From positions 396,809 through 460,808 of the forward strand of contig NZ_JAGGPU010000004.1 of the NCBI RefSeq assembly GCF_018613605.1: DNA of 64,000 bases, given 5' to 3'. This document shows positions 63,053 to 64,000 of the stretch, piece by piece (the first letter of the stretch is position 1; every line of letters starts with the position of its first letter). This stretch comes from Pedobacter sp. ISL-64. Its GTDB lineage: Bacteria; Bacteroidota; Bacteroidia; Sphingobacteriales; Sphingobacteriaceae. The notes below the pieces were generated by a model that worked only from the letters and a program-made list of their open reading frames with translations, searched no databases and was not told where the DNA came from. The position numbers and the translations under genes are program-made.

Positions 63053-63079
63053 TTATGCGCAGCAACAGCACATTCGCAT
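63053..63079 (-). CDS. Cysteine-rich leader peptide MRMCCCCA
   Basis: On the minus strand ATG CGA ATG TGC TGT TGC TGC GCA TAA encodes MRMCCCCA with four Cys codons in a row. It lies 47 bp upstream of the PhyH gene and about 75 nt after a predicted -7 element at 63168-63161. The MRMCCC core, the termination and the distance from the promoter match the leader at 40583. The two differ at several synonymous positions (TGT/TGC), so the peptide is conserved and not only the DNA. This supports selection on the Cys codons. Confidence 0.65.
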   Translation of the reverse strand: MRMCCCCA

Positions 63080-63160
63080 TGGCGAGTGGTTCGGTACTGG
63101 AGGAAAATAAAACATGTTTGTTTTATTCGACATAGTCTATGGTATTAGTAGTATTTAATA

Positions 63161-63168
63161 CAAACCTA
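63161..63168 (-). promoter_or_regulatory. Candidate -7 promoter element for the leader and PhyH gene
   Basis: CAAACCTA on the plus strand reads TAGGTTTG on the minus strand, matching TAnnTTTG. A TTTG lies about 17 bases upstream on that strand, as expected for the -33 element. The predicted start leaves about 75 nt before the MRMCCCCA ORF. Confidence 0.5.
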
Positions 63169-63230
63169 ACATATTTTTAATATTCCAAAGAATTTTATTT
63201 GAATTTTTTTAAATATTTTTTTCTGATATC

Positions 63231-63377
63231 CGTGGTGTTAGATGTTACCATCTGACACTCAGCTTTATTTTAGGGCGTGCAATCGGATAGAAATGTGCAA
63301 ATAAAGACTACTGGAGCCGTTTTGTTGTAGTTTATCGTGGTGTTGGATGTTACCATGCAACACTCAGCTTTATTTTA
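63231..63377. repeat. Direct repeat pair of hairpin-forming sequences
   Basis: Two 42-bp copies (63231-63272 and 63336-63377) differ at four positions. Each contains a stem-loop: GTGTTAGATG with CATCTGACAC in the first, and a weaker GTGTTGGATG/CATGCAACAC in the second. They lie upstream of the PhyH promoter on its 5' side and have no ORF. Confidence 0.55.
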
Positions 63378-63487
63378 AATGAAAAGATTTTTTTATTATT
63401 GGAGCGCAATTGCAGTAATCATAGTTTACTTTGTTCCCGTGTTTCGCTTTACGCTTTCCCGAAAGTTCGGGATACCTCCTTGCTGCA

Positions 63488-63880
63488 GGGTAACGCTGCA
63501 CCCGGGGCTAAGCAGTTAAGACAGTGTTTCATTTTTAGGGTTGCAGGGTGCACAACCCCTGGTTTCTAAACCCGACAGTAGCGGCAGCCTCCGATTTTTT
63601 TCATCGGAGCTATAGCGAATGGCGGGACTGAGAACCTCCAAGAGCCACAGACCGCTCATTTCCTAATTCCAAAACCTACTAAATAGTTTTCTATTTCGGT
63701 CGGTGAGACACCAACCGATAGAATAAATAATTTAACCACGGATAGGAAGGATGCACACAGATATGAAAATCCGTGTTTATCTGTGCTCATGTGTGGTTAA
63801 AAACGCTTAACTTAATGACATTGGGGTAACGCTGCACCCGGGGCTAGATGGCCTAAACAGTATTTCATTTTTAGGGTTGT
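63488..63880. repeat. Degenerate dispersed repeats near the right edge
   Basis: A direct repeat (63488-63545 and 63824-63880) with GGGTAACGCTGCACCCGGGG at its start has both copies ending in TTTCATTTTTAGGGTTG. Between them, 63733-63826 matches the right half of the palindrome at 49081-49211. An AT-rich hairpin lies near 63590-63605 (CCTCCGAT with ATCGGAGC). No gene is supported. The region looks like decayed mobile sequence. Confidence 0.5.
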
Positions 63881-63939
63881 ATAGTGTACCCACCTTTGTT
63901 CCTAAACCCGATTAAAATGGAAAGCCCGTAAACGAAGAA

Positions 63940-64000
63940 TGGACTGCCCCCAAAAAGTTGGACAAACTTATTAATTATTTAAGACTTGTTTCCGGTATTC
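63940..64000 (-). mobile_element. End of an IS3-family-like element (partial)
   Basis: TGGACTGCCCCCAAAAAGTTGGACAAA spans 63940-63966 and has the form of an IS3-family terminal inverted repeat. On the minus strand 64000-63971 reads EYRKQVLNN followed by a stop, as for the end of a transposase coming in from the right. The rest lies outside the window, so the family assignment is tentative. Confidence 0.5.

Overview
The window looks like chromosome from a Bacteroidota bacterium, most likely Sphingobacteriaceae (Pedobacter-like). The signs are AT-rich DNA, a SusC/SusD pair with sulfatases, a GH109-type oxidoreductase, TAnnTTTG-type -7 promoter elements, a Bacteroidota-style MobB/MobC relaxase module, and many short dispersed palindromic repeats. 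No rRNA or intact tRNA gene was found, so the genus is an inference from gene content.

Positions 1-22.2 kb are accessory DNA. They hold a partial SulP anion transporter diverging from NhaA, small regulators, and a nucleotidyltransferase-like/HEPN protein overlapping a SWIM-SNF2 helicase that is split by a frameshift. Next come a mobilization module (relaxase, MobC, oriT-like hairpins, winged-helix and excisionase-like proteins, an array of ten 8-bp units) and an arsenic operon (two ArsR paralogues, DUF6428, GNAT, ArsC, Acr3, two metallophosphatases). A YnfA protein, a receiver, a histidine kinase and a decayed second kinase follow. The segment ends near a decayed tRNA 3' end with a terminator (22164-22219), which may be an old attachment site.

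Positions 22.9-40.3 kb look like ordinary chromosome. They hold an SDR with an AraC regulator, a nitrilase-family enzyme, an AraC gene broken at an A9 run, an SRPBCC protein, an LTA-synthase-like protein, an HD protein, a two-component system, a PAP2 phosphatase, a TolC/adaptor/RND efflux operon and a YncE-like propeller protein. Positions 40.4-49.0 kb hold a polysaccharide/sulfate utilisation locus (SusC, SusD, two tandem sulfatases) behind a palindrome-overlapped promoter and a tiny ORF encoding MRMCCCYA.

Positions 49-57.9 kb are a repeat-rich accessory segment. It has an ATPase gene with one amber stop, bracketed by 54-bp-period hairpin repeats and 21-bp tandem repeats, followed by small and broken genes. 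A two-gene operon pairs an NA37-like protein with a membrane protein. A RadC-like protein without the catalytic motif is preceded by a pseudoknot-like RNA whose strand can also pair with the start codon. Positions 58-64 kb carry GH109 and a sugar-kinase-like protein, then GtrA, CDP-alcohol phosphatidyltransferase and a PhyH-type dioxygenase on the minus strand. The dioxygenase is preceded by a second Cys-rich mini-ORF (MRMCCCCA). The right edge has degenerate repeats and the end of an IS3-like element.

The strongest candidate for something undescribed is the pair of near-identical poly-cysteine leader ORFs. One precedes a sulfatase locus and the other a 2-oxoglutarate dioxygenase gene, which suggests cysteine-sensing control of sulfur scavenging. 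Next are the start-codon-pairing RNA before the RadC-like gene and the hairpin-bracketed ATPase locus.
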